A DNA stretch of 36,321 bases from Anaerolineae bacterium (GTDB taxonomy: Bacteria; Chloroflexota; Anaerolineae; JAADDB01). Location of the stretch: the NCBI GenBank assembly GCA_015486845.1, contig WFQU01000010.1, positions 1 to 36,321 of the forward strand. The letters run 5' to 3'. The translations under genes were made by a program, and so were the position numbers. The notes under the pieces were generated by a model. The model ran no database searches, was not told the DNA's origin, and saw only the letters and a list, made by a program, of their open reading frames with translations. Below are positions 16,457 to 24,180 of this stretch, piece after piece; position 1 is the first letter of the stretch, and each line of letters starts with the position of its first letter.

Positions 16457-17617
16457 ATGCAAGAAGCAGATCGCTTAGCGAATTTACCGCCCTACATTTT
16501 TGCACGTCTGGGCGCTCGCTTACGCAAATTGATGGCAGAAGGCCGGGACATTGTCCGTTTGGATATTGGCAGTCCGGATTTACCACCAGCACCGTTTATT
16601 ATCGATGCATTGAACCGTTCGGCGGCCGATCCGCATCATCACGGTTATGCTGGTTATGTGGGCGTACCGACATTTCGGCAGGCCATCGCAGCCTATTATC
16701 AGTCTCGTTTCGGTGTGGAACTGGATTGGCAGACGGAGATTTTGCCGCTCATTGGTTCCAAAGAGGGATTGGCGAACATAGCTCTGGCGTTCATCAATCC
16801 GGGTGATTTGGTGTTGGTGTCGGATCCCGGTTATCCGACTTATCGCATGGGCACGTTTTTGGCACAAGGCGAGGTCTATTACATGCCGTTGTTGGCGGAG
16901 AACGATTTTTTGCCCGACTTAGATGCTATTCCCGTAGAGGTTGCGCAACGGGCCAAAATGATATGGTTGGACTATCCTAATAATCCCACCGGGGCAATCG
17001 CCGATGCCGTGTTTTTCGAGAAATTGGTGGCTTTTGCCCGTCGTTACGACATCCTGGTTTGTCATGACGCACCTTATTGCGACGTGGGCTATGATGGTTA
17101 CAAAGCGCCCAGTTTCTTAGCCACGCCGGGTGCCAAAGAAGTAGGTGTCGAATTCAACTCACTTTCCAAATCGCATAACATGGCCGGCTGGCGTGTCGGG
17201 ATGATCGTAGGCCGGCAAGATGTGGTGCAATCTTTGTTGAAAATCAAGTCGAACATCGATTCTGGCATTTTCCGGCCGATTCAGGACGCGGCGACAGTAG
17301 CTTTGACCGGCGATCAGTCCTGGTTAGAGGAGCGGAATGGGATTTATCAGGAACGACGCGATATTATTCTGGAGACATTGTCCGAGATAGGCATTAAAGC
17401 GCGCACGCCGCAAGCTTCATTGTACATTTGGGCTGAGGTGCCGGCAGGCTACACGTCGCAAGAATTCGCCGACAAATTGCTTTTGGACCTGAACGTATCT
17501 GTTACACCGGGAAGTGCTTTTGGCGCCCATGGTGAAGGCTATATCCGCATTTCTGTGGGTATGGACACAGATCGTATTCGGGAAGCTATGCGCCGCTTGC
17601 GTACGCTTGCGCTCTGA
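16457..17617 (+). CDS. class I/II PLP aminotransferase, LL-diaminopimelate aminotransferase-like
   Basis: The 386-residue fold-type I aminotransferase has the PLP lysine at 238 in NSLSKSHNMAGWRVG, the cofactor-binding NNPTG (175-179), Asp204-Ala-Pro-Tyr, and a substrate-carboxylate arginine near the end (YIRISVG). The SLSKxxNMxGWR form resembles enzymes annotated as LL-diaminopimelate or aspartate/alanine aminotransferase. A role as the 2-aminoadipate aminotransferase of the LysW pathway is conceivable but nothing in the sequence proves it. GGGGGAG precedes the ATG at 16457. The gene stands alone between the broken peptidase and a long folded intergenic region. Confidence 0.88.
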   Translation: MQEADRLANLPPYIFARLGARLRKLMAEGRDIVRLDIGSPDLPPAPFIIDALNRSAADPHHHGYAGYVGVPTFRQAIAAYYQSRFGVELDWQTEILPLIGSKEGLANIALAFINPGDLVLVSDPGYPTYRMGTFLAQGEVYYMPLLAENDFLPDLDAIPVEVAQRAKMIWLDYPNNPTGAIADAVFFEKLVAFARRYDILVCHDAPYCDVGYDGYKAPSFLATPGAKEVGVEFNSLSKSHNMAGWRVGMIVGRQDVVQSLLKIKSNIDSGIFRPIQDAATVALTGDQSWLEERNGIYQERRDIILETLSEIGIKARTPQASLYIWAEVPAGYTSQEFADKLLLDLNVSVTPGSAFGAHGEGYIRISVGMDTDRIREAMRRLRTLAL

Positions 17618-17726
17618 AGGAAGAAATGTGATTAGCGGGTTACTCAGCTCAGTGACTATGGATTAGGACAATGTCTGCCAAGCTGCTCTGCAGCGATTTG
17701 TAGTTGTCTGATGAGGTGGGGGGCTG

Positions 17727-17886
17727 CATTGTTTGACCAATGTCATATGCATGGTTAACCTGGCCCGCCGGAGGCTGTGGGCTAACCTGCTAATCGTGTA
17801 GATGCTCCGGTGGAGCTCGCCTTGAGGAGACCACACCGGCTTCCATAGTATGAGCCTGACCTGTTCACAGTCGGTTGGGCTCATAC
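17727..17886 (+). ncRNA. candidate structured RNA of four consecutive stem-loops
   Basis: In a 408-base gap (17618-18025) four stems follow each other: CATTG/CAATG (17727-17731, 17738-17742); GGTTA..GCCC/GGGCTAACC (17753-17757, 17763-17766, 17779-17787); CCGGTG/CACCGG (17807-17812, 17834-17839); and a 14-pair stem GTATGAGCCTGACC (17848-17861) with GGTTGGGCTCATAC (17873-17886), including two G-U pairs. No convincing frame or known RNA signature (RNase P, tmRNA, SRP, common riboswitches) was recognised. The strand is uncertain. It could be a trans-acting RNA, a leader of hflX, or the non-coding end of a lost insertion sequence such as an IS110-type guide RNA. Confidence 0.4.
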
Positions 17887-18025
17887 CACAAGGGTGTTTC
17901 ATGGGTGATCTAACATTGTCGAAGTAATTACGACGGGATTTTCGCTTTTAGCGCCATCGCACGAAGAAATATGTCGGTGGCAGTTTCTTTCGTATAGGCA
18001 TTAACGGATTGGTTGTTATATTTCT

Positions 18026-19369
18026 ATGAGAAGTTACCATACAAGCGAACAAAAAGAGCGGGCACTTCTCGTCGGCACCGCGATTCAGGGCCAAGAGATG
18101 CTACTGACCCTGGAACAATCCCTGGCAGAGTTGGCGCGCTTGGCCGAAACGGCCGGCGTGGAGGTAATAGGCGAGATCAGCCAGCACATCCGCCGTCCTA
18201 ATCCCGCTACGCTTATTGGGCGCGGCAAAGTGGACGAACTGAAAACAGCGGTTGCAGCTTTGGATGCGACGGTCGTCATTTTCGACAGCGAGCTTTCGCC
18301 TCGCCAGCAGCGTGAACTGGAGCATGTTTTAGGCGAAGATGTGAAGTTGTTGGACCGTACCGCCCTGATTTTGGATATTTTCGCGCGTCATGCCCATACT
18401 AAGGAGGGTGCTTTACAAGTTGAGTTGGCACAATACGAATACCGTCTGCCCAGGCTGACGCGGGCCTGGACCCATTTGGCCCGGCAGGCTGGCGGCGGTG
18501 CTGCCCGGGGTGGGGCGGCCGGCGTGGGTTTACGTGGCCCCGGCGAGACCCAATTGGAGGTCGACCGGCGCGAGATTGGCCGGCGTATGGCTACGCTGCG
18601 TCGCCAGTTGGAGGATGTACGCGCCCATCGTCGCCGCTACCGACAGCGGCGACAAGCTGTCCCACTGCCGGTGGTTGCTCTGGTCGGCTACACCAATGCC
18701 GGCAAATCCACGCTCCTCAACCGGCTGACTGATGCCGATGTCCTGGTGCAGGATCAACTTTTCGCTACGCTGGACCCCACCACGCGCCGGCGCACGCTTT
18801 TCAAAGGACAAGAGGTGCTTTTCTCTGATACCGTTGGCTTTATCCAAAAACTGCCCACCCAGTTGGTCGCTGCTTTTCGCGCTACGCTGGAAGAAATCCA
18901 GGATGCCGACGTTGTGGTGAAAGTAGTTGACGCCGCTGATGCCGTCGCCTGGCAACATTACCTGACTGTTACCCAAACTTTGACCGAATTAGGCGCCAAC
19001 CAGAAATTGTCCATGTTGCTTCTCAATAAAGTGGACTTGATCCCGCCCGCCAAGTTGCGAAAATTACGAGACCTTTTTCCCGATGGCATCTTTATTTCGG
19101 CCCGCATGGGCCAGGGCATTGATGACTTTCTTGCTCGGCTGGAGTCGTTGTTAATGGCTCTGATGGTGGAAATCCGGATCCAATTGCCCTTTCGACGGGG
19201 GGATTTGGCTTCTTTATTTCACCGGCTGGGGCAAGTAGAGCGGGAAGAACACAACGCGAATGGTATTATCATGCGCGGGCGCATTCCTAAAAGCCTGATG
19301 GGACAATTTTCGCCTTACCAGCTCTTGGCTTCGGTGGAAACCGGAGAAATAGACACGGCAGGTACGTGA
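18026..19369 (+). CDS. hflX: ribosome-splitting GTPase HflX
   Basis: HflX binds stalled or stress-damaged ribosomes and splits the subunits. The 447-residue protein has the N-terminal glycine-rich HflX domain with GRGKVDEL (about 65-72), the linker signature GPGETQLEVDRR (171-182), the P-loop GYTNAGKS (221-228), DTVGFI and NKVD motifs, and a short C-terminal domain. There is no recognisable ribosome-binding site; instead TATATT lies only four bases upstream of the ATG at 18026, so the message may be leaderless. mscS follows after 16 bases. Confidence 0.95.
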   Translation: MRSYHTSEQKERALLVGTAIQGQEMLLTLEQSLAELARLAETAGVEVIGEISQHIRRPNPATLIGRGKVDELKTAVAALDATVVIFDSELSPRQQRELEHVLGEDVKLLDRTALILDIFARHAHTKEGALQVELAQYEYRLPRLTRAWTHLARQAGGGAARGGAAGVGLRGPGETQLEVDRREIGRRMATLRRQLEDVRAHRRRYRQRRQAVPLPVVALVGYTNAGKSTLLNRLTDADVLVQDQLFATLDPTTRRRTLFKGQEVLFSDTVGFIQKLPTQLVAAFRATLEEIQDADVVVKVVDAADAVAWQHYLTVTQTLTELGANQKLSMLLLNKVDLIPPAKLRKLRDLFPDGIFISARMGQGIDDFLARLESLLMALMVEIRIQLPFRRGDLASLFHRLGQVEREEHNANGIIMRGRIPKSLMGQFSPYQLLASVETGEIDTAGT

Positions 19370-19385
19370 GCGTAGGAGATACATC

Positions 19386-20429
19386 TTGAGTATTTGGCAC
19401 AGAGTCTATTTCGGGAATCCTTTACAGGCGTGGGGTATAGCCCTGTTCGTTGGGCTGTTGATCTCGCTCGGTTTGATCTTGTTGAAGCGATGGAGTATTC
19501 ACCATTTGGGGCGGTTTGCTGAGCGCACTGCCAACTATTACGATGATCTCTTTGTGGCATTGATTCGCAGCACGCAACACTGGTTATTGGTTATTGTTGG
19601 CTTTTATGTTGGCAGCTATACGGTGGCGTTATCCTCTTCTGCACGTGCTGTCGTCACTAAAGTGGTCTTCTTGGCTCTGCTGTTCCAGGTTGGGCTTTGG
19701 ATCGCCGCCGTAGTGACCTTGTGGGCTGCGCATTATCAAGAAGAAAAATCCGATGACGGCACAGCCGTGACTATGGCCAGCACCATCAGTTTCATTACCA
19801 AGCTCGCCGTCTGGTCTATCGTCATTTTAGTCGCTTTGGACAACCTAAACGTGAAGATCACTGCGCTGGTGACTGGTTTAGGCATTGGCGCGCTGGCCAT
19901 TAGCTTGGCGCTACAAAACATTCTTACCGACTTGTTTGCCTCGCTGTCCATTCTTTTCGACAGACCTTTCGTGATCGGCGATTTCATCGTTGTCGATGAT
20001 TTCTCCGGTACTATTGAACACATTGGCCTTAAAACAACCCGTGTACGCTCTCTGTCCGGCGAGCAGATCGTTTTCTCTAACGCCGATTTGCTCCAAAGCC
20101 GCATCCGCAATTACAAATTGATGAAAGAACGGCGAGTTGTCTTTGCTGTAGGGGTAACTTACGATACGCCATATGAAAAACTAAAGAAGATTCCAACGAT
20201 GTTGGAAGAAATCATTTCCAAGCAGAAAATTGCTCGCTTCGATCGGGCCCATTTCAAGACCTTTAGTGGTTCCTCTTTGGACTTCGAAATTGTGTATTAC
20301 GTGACCATCGCGGATTACAAGTTGTATATGGATATTCAGCAAGCCATCAATTTAGAGACGTTCCGTTGTTTCGCCGCAGAAGGCATCGAATTCGCTTACC
20401 CTACCCAAACCGTGTTCTTACACCAATAG
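19386..20429 (+). CDS. MscS-family mechanosensitive channel
   Basis: A 347-residue membrane protein with about four N-terminal helices and then the conserved pore-lining helix and beta domain of MscS (GLGIGALAISLALQN, about 159-173; RPFVIGDFI, about 193-201; FSNADLLQSRIRNY, about 229-242). Such channels open under membrane tension and release solutes in osmotic downshock. The start is a TTG at 19386 preceded by AGGAG. The gene is probably co-transcribed with hflX. A 17-pair palindrome follows about 60 bases past the stop. Confidence 0.93.
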   Translation: MSIWHRVYFGNPLQAWGIALFVGLLISLGLILLKRWSIHHLGRFAERTANYYDDLFVALIRSTQHWLLVIVGFYVGSYTVALSSSARAVVTKVVFLALLFQVGLWIAAVVTLWAAHYQEEKSDDGTAVTMASTISFITKLAVWSIVILVALDNLNVKITALVTGLGIGALAISLALQNILTDLFASLSILFDRPFVIGDFIVVDDFSGTIEHIGLKTTRVRSLSGEQIVFSNADLLQSRIRNYKLMKERRVVFAVGVTYDTPYEKLKKIPTMLEEIISKQKIARFDRAHFKTFSGSSLDFEIVYYVTIADYKLYMDIQQAINLETFRCFAAEGIEFAYPTQTVFLHQ

Positions 20430-20489
20430 AGTGAGTCGACGCTGTTCTCCGTCGCTTGATTCTCGGATATTTTTCCGTTTTTCGGAGGA

Positions 20490-20524
20490 GAGGGTAGCCG
20501 AAGGCATTGCCTTCGGCTACCCTC
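20490..20524. repeat. perfect 17-bp palindrome after mscS
   Basis: GAGGGTAGCCGAAGGCA (20490-20506) is the exact reverse complement of 20508-20524, with one central base. The hairpin would be very stable on either strand. No T-run follows, so it is a REP-like element or a processing/stability hairpin rather than a plain terminator. Confidence 0.75.
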
Positions 20525-20540
20525 CAGAGAAGCTTATTTT

Positions 20541-20575
20541 CAGAGGCACACCACGGCGGCTGAAAAATCGCCCCC
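20541..20575 (+). repeat. dispersed repeat R1, copy 2
   Basis: Contains AGGCACACCACGGCGGCTGAAAA shortened here to its core CACACCACGGCGGCTGAA, matching copies at 461-495, 32733-32765 and 36111-36146. It is preceded by TTATTTTCAGAGG, which also borders the copies near herA. Confidence 0.6.
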
Positions 20576-20607
20576 CAACCTTCGGGGCCAGGGGATAACT
20601 CGGCCAA

Positions 20608-20714
20608 GCGACTAAAAGTCGCGGCAACGTCTGAAAAATCGCCCTACGGTGATTAGCATGCAACCTGCGCAGGCAGGTTTTGCAGTTGTAGTAGCGATTT
20701 CTAATCGCTGCACG
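20608..20714 (+). repeat. repeat R2 copy 2 with triloop hairpins
   Basis: Perfect hairpins with three-base loops occur at 20608-20622 (GCGACT/AGTCGC) and 20694-20708 (GCGATT/AATCGC). Between them AACCTG (20662-20667) pairs with CAGGTT, inside the R2 repeat (20647-20714) that also occurs at 7311-7376. The rest of the 20430-21129 gap has no supported gene; it ends with the promoter at 20825-20853 and a long leader. Confidence 0.6.
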
Positions 20715-20824
20715 AGGCTTAGCTTTTCCCCATCCCCGTATCGGGGAGGGGAAGGCTTGCTGCCCCTTTGGGCGGTAAGCCAAGGGAGAGGTCTTATTTT
20801 CAAAGACGGTAAAGATTAAAGCGA

Positions 20825-20853
20825 TTGCGCGAAATGCCTCTTTTTGCTATACT
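20825..20853 (+). promoter_or_regulatory. probable promoter of the eRF1-like gene
   Basis: TTGCGC (20825-20830), 17 bases, then TATACT (20848-20853) preceded by TGC, an extended -10. Transcription from about 20860 would give a leader of some 270 bases before 21130. A reading frame in that leader is not convincing as a gene. Confidence 0.5.
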
Positions 20854-21129
20854 TGTAAATGATATAGTTGGGCTCCAACACAATGAGGTTTCCTGGCGCA
20901 AGTCTCCCAAACCAGCCTCATTCGCGGGCTACCGCGTAAATAGTAGCAGGGACACGATGCTGTTCGCTACGTACTGCTTGATCGAGGAGGATTGGTACGT
21001 AATGTTTTTGCTGGGCGATGGCTTCAAATTGTTGCTGCCTTCTGATTTGATTTTCCTCGCGTGTGATATGGCTGTACCTGCTATCGATGTTAACTTCTCA
21101 CTAAACCTGTTGTTCAAAGGAGGATATTC

Positions 21130-22281
21130 ATGATGGAAACAGTTGCTTTGCGGTCAGTTTTGGATTACCATGATGCGAATGTATTGTCCGTCTATTTGGA
21201 TGTTAATCCGGCTAAGCCTGCTAATCAAGGTGGTCGGCGTGCTTATCAAATTTGGTTGGCTGACCAATTAAAAAACTTGGCCGATTCTATTGTGAATGGC
21301 GAGAAACGTTTCTGGCGTGATCAGGCAGCTCGTCTGCAGGAATTTGTTGATTCTTTTAGGCCGAGTTCGAAAGGCGTGGTTATTTTCTCAGGAGCGGGTT
21401 TATGGCAGGTTTTCGAAATGCCGGAAGCGCCTCGCAATAGAATTTGGTGGGGGCAGCCGCTGACGGTGCCGTTGCGTCGTTATTTGGCCCGGCGTCATCG
21501 TTACGGCCTGGTCATTGCTGATCAGGAGAAAGCGCGTTTCTTCGCCGGCGATCCGTACGTTATAGAAGAACTGTCGACAGCAGAACTGAACAATAGGATG
21601 GCGGAAGAACCATCTCGCCATGAGACCACTTCTTTTCGGGGTGGCGGTGGCGTCGTCGCCTCCGGCGATCGTGATGACGATTTACAGGGCCGGGCGCAGG
21701 CAGTTCAGCGGCGTTTTATGGATTCAGTCGTTCAACAGATGGCCCAATTGGCCACGGAATATGACATCCAGCGTTGGACCATTGCCGGCCAAACGGAGAA
21801 TCGTGCTATTTTAAAGGATGAGATGCCCCCAGCTTTGCGTGATGCGGTTATTAGTGAAAGAACACTTCCTTCGACGGCCGGCAAAGGGGAGATTCAGGAA
21901 AAAGTCTTGTCGGCATGGCAAGTATTCGAGCTGCAAGAGAGAACCGTACTGGTCGATAAACTGCTGCAGCAAGGGGAAACAGGTTTTCAGGTTGTGATGG
22001 GTTTGGAAAAAACGCTGGAGGCTATTCAGGAAGGCCGTTCCAGTTTAGTGCTCATTGACTATGATTTAGACGGAGAAGTGTGGGTCTGTCCGCAGTGTGG
22101 CTGGGTGGCACTTGCAGCGCAGGAATGCCCTGTTTGCGGCAAAGAAATGCGGTTGGTGCATTTAGCTACCGCCATCGAGCGCCGTGCCAGAGAGATGGGG
22201 AGTGAGGTAGAGATTATAAACGGCGAGCCGGCAAGGAAATTGAAAATTAATGGAGAAATCGGTGCTTTTTTGCGTTTCTGA
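21130..22281 (+). CDS. bacterial eRF1-like (baeRF/Vms1-type) protein with zinc ribbon
   Basis: The 383-residue protein has the layout of the bacterial relatives of archaeal/eukaryotic release factor 1. An N-terminal domain opens with a short Tyr-Leu-Asp strand (VYLDVNP, about 21-27). A middle domain contains the RFFAGD strand and a glycine loop GGGG (171-174), at the place where eRF1 has GGQ, followed by a charged helix. A C-terminal domain ends in a four-cysteine zinc ribbon (Cys320, 323, 333, 336), as in archaeal aRF1. Such proteins are thought to act on stalled ribosomes or peptidyl-tRNA; for this one that is inference. AAAGGAGG precedes the ATG at 21130; the next codon is also ATG. A strong terminator follows the stop. 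Confidence 0.85.
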   Translation: MMETVALRSVLDYHDANVLSVYLDVNPAKPANQGGRRAYQIWLADQLKNLADSIVNGEKRFWRDQAARLQEFVDSFRPSSKGVVIFSGAGLWQVFEMPEAPRNRIWWGQPLTVPLRRYLARRHRYGLVIADQEKARFFAGDPYVIEELSTAELNNRMAEEPSRHETTSFRGGGGVVASGDRDDDLQGRAQAVQRRFMDSVVQQMAQLATEYDIQRWTIAGQTENRAILKDEMPPALRDAVISERTLPSTAGKGEIQEKVLSAWQVFELQERTVLVDKLLQQGETGFQVVMGLEKTLEAIQEGRSSLVLIDYDLDGEVWVCPQCGWVALAAQECPVCGKEMRLVHLATAIERRAREMGSEVEIINGEPARKLKINGEIGAFLRF

Positions 22282-22309
22282 GCGGTGCGATATGACCTTC
22301 AATTCCAGG

Positions 22310-22345
22310 AGCGGCGCATTCCGGCAAGGTGTGCGCCGCTTTTTT
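22310..22345 (+). terminator. intrinsic terminator of the eRF1-like gene
   Basis: AGCGGCGCA (22310-22318) pairs perfectly with TGCGCCGCT (22332-22340), followed by a T-run to 22345. It lies about 30 bases after the stop codon. Confidence 0.88.
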
Positions 22346-22488
22346 GTCATCCGCGACCTATAGACGCAAAAGCTACCTGGAATTATCAATTCTGCTGAAG
22401 TCGTAACTTTTGCTAAACTGGCCAAGGTATGTAAAATGTGTGGGGCAAGGCAGCGCTGCCTTGCGATTCTCGGCAAAGACAGGATATT

Positions 22489-23871
22489 ATGGCTCCGAAT
22501 AGTGCTGATGTTGTTATTTGCGGGGCCGGCATAGCCGGCATCGCCACCGCCTATCATTTATCCGTCTGGCAAGGTATCCGTAGTGTGCTGCTTGTGGATG
22601 AACGTTCGCCGTTGACTTTCACCAGCGACAAGTCCACCGAGTGTTACCGCAACTGGTGGCCCGGCCCCGGTACCGCCATGGTCAGTTTGATGAACCGCAG
22701 CATTGACATTATGGAAACATTGGCCGGTGAAAGCGGCAATGTCTTTCACCTGAATCGTCGTGGTTATCTTTTCGCCACCGCCGACCGCGAGCATTTGGAC
22801 GACTTTCGCACTGCAGCGGCGGAGCCGGCCACGTTGGGTGCGGGGCAATTGCGTATCCACAATGGCCAGCAGGACGTAGGCCCTTACATTCCGCCGCAAC
22901 CTGCAGGCTTCGCCGGCGAACCGGATGGGGCGGATCTCATTTTAGATCAGGCGTTGATTCGCGCTCAGTTTCCCTATCTGTCGCCGGAGACCATCGCTGT
23001 GCTGCATGTGCGTCGAGCTGGCTGGCTCAGTGCCCAGCAGTTGGGTATGTTCATGTTGGAAAGAGCGAAAGAGCAAGGAGTGCGTTTCCTCAGCGGCAAA
23101 GTGGTGGCGGTGGAAACGGTTGGCGGATGCGTACAAGTTGTGCATGTGGCATATCCCGGCGGTGAAAAGACGATTTTCACGAATATTTTTGTTAATGCGG
23201 CGGGCCCTTTTTTGTGGCGTACCGGCACCCTGTTGGGTGTGGATATCCCGGTATTTGCCGAATTGCACATGAAAGTGATGATCAAAGACCGGCTGGAAAT
23301 TGTGCCAAGAGGCGCACCACTGTTAATTTGGAACGACACGCAATATTTGCCCTGGAACGAGGCTGAGCGGGCGCTTTTTGCTGAGAGTGATGCGGACCGT
23401 AGGCTGCTGGAACTGTTTCCCGCCGGTGTGCACACCCGACCGGAAGGCGGTCCCGGCAGCACGACCATTCTCATCCTGTGGGATTATCACGAGCGCCGAA
23501 CCGAGCCGGTACCGAATCCGCCGCTGGATCCGCTGTACGCGGAAATTGCGCTGCGCGGGCTGGCGACCATGTTGCCACAACTGCGCGCCTATTTCGGCAG
23601 AATGCCCAAACCGCTGCTGGATGGCGGCTATTACGTGAAAACGCGGGAGAACCGTCCACTCATCGGGCCGCTGCCGGTGGCGGGAAGCTACCTCATTGGG
23701 GCGCTTTCCGGTTATGGCATCATGGCGTCCTCCGCGGCGGGAGAATTGCTGGCAGCCCATATCGCCGGCGTAACCCTGCCGGACTACGCACCAGCGTTCA
23801 GCCTGGCGCGTTACCAAGATCCGGCCTATCAAGCCCTGCTGGAGGACTGGACGGACTCTGGACAGTTGTAG
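22489..23871 (+). CDS. FAD-dependent oxidoreductase (DAO family, sarcosine/glycine oxidase-like)
   Basis: The 460-residue protein has an N-terminal FAD dinucleotide-binding motif GAGIAGIATAYHL (about 12-24) and ends with the DAO-family segment ENRPLIGPLP...GALSGYGIMASSAAGE that closes the FAD site. A distinctive STECYRNWWPGPG (about 49-61) lies early in the chain. Family members oxidise secondary amines or amino acids such as sarcosine, glycine or dimethylglycine. The ATG at 22489 is preceded by AGGA; an ATG 51 bases upstream lacks a binding site. The next gene downstream is alanine-glyoxylate aminotransferase, so a role in glycine/glyoxylate exchange is a reasonable inference. The genes are separated by 309 bases of hairpins. 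Confidence 0.88.
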   Translation: MAPNSADVVICGAGIAGIATAYHLSVWQGIRSVLLVDERSPLTFTSDKSTECYRNWWPGPGTAMVSLMNRSIDIMETLAGESGNVFHLNRRGYLFATADREHLDDFRTAAAEPATLGAGQLRIHNGQQDVGPYIPPQPAGFAGEPDGADLILDQALIRAQFPYLSPETIAVLHVRRAGWLSAQQLGMFMLERAKEQGVRFLSGKVVAVETVGGCVQVVHVAYPGGEKTIFTNIFVNAAGPFLWRTGTLLGVDIPVFAELHMKVMIKDRLEIVPRGAPLLIWNDTQYLPWNEAERALFAESDADRRLLELFPAGVHTRPEGGPGSTTILILWDYHERRTEPVPNPPLDPLYAEIALRGLATMLPQLRAYFGRMPKPLLDGGYYVKTRENRPLIGPLPVAGSYLIGALSGYGIMASSAAGELLAAHIAGVTLPDYAPAFSLARYQDPAYQALLEDWTDSGQL

Positions 23872-23950
23872 AAAGCGGGAGGTGAAGGCGGTAGCCGGCA
23901 GACCGGTAAATGGGGTTTGCGTGTTAGCTGCGAAGCGGCTGACGGGACGG

Positions 23951-24104
23951 AGAAGTTCAACTTCTGAGAGAAGTTGAACTTCTTTGCCGGTGCTGTTTCA
24001 ACCGCGATGATGATTAGAGGCAAATAAGTTAAATGTACCTGATGCTCAAGCCGCATCCGTGATGCGGCGGCCTTGGCTCTAAAACGGCGGGTCACGGACC
24101 CGCC
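23951..24104. repeat. three consecutive perfect hairpins
   Basis: AGAAGTTCAACTTC (23951-23964) with its complement at 23970-23983; CCGCATC (24051-24057) with GATGCGG (24061-24067), loop CGT; and GGCGGGTC (24086-24093) with GACCCGCC (24097-24104), loop ACG. A fourth small one, GACGC/GCGTC with loop TCC, follows near 24128-24140. No T-runs follow. The 23872-24180 gap otherwise holds no gene. Confidence 0.75.
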
Positions 24105-24180
24105 TGGAACACGGTAATAGGCTTTTTGACGCTCCGCGTCTCAGCGGCTCTGCGTCGGCTATTCTCAAAGGGAGGCAACA

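Noticed and set aside
16015-16806. 263-codon plus frame read as an intact gene
   Set aside because: Only its first ~110 codons resemble M28 peptidase; the rest reads through the start of the aminotransferase gene in another frame, so it is the tail of a pseudogene.
20825-21133. 102-codon frame upstream of the eRF1-like gene
   Set aside because: No ribosome-binding site, no recognisable domain, starts on top of a promoter and ends inside the next start; better read as a leader.
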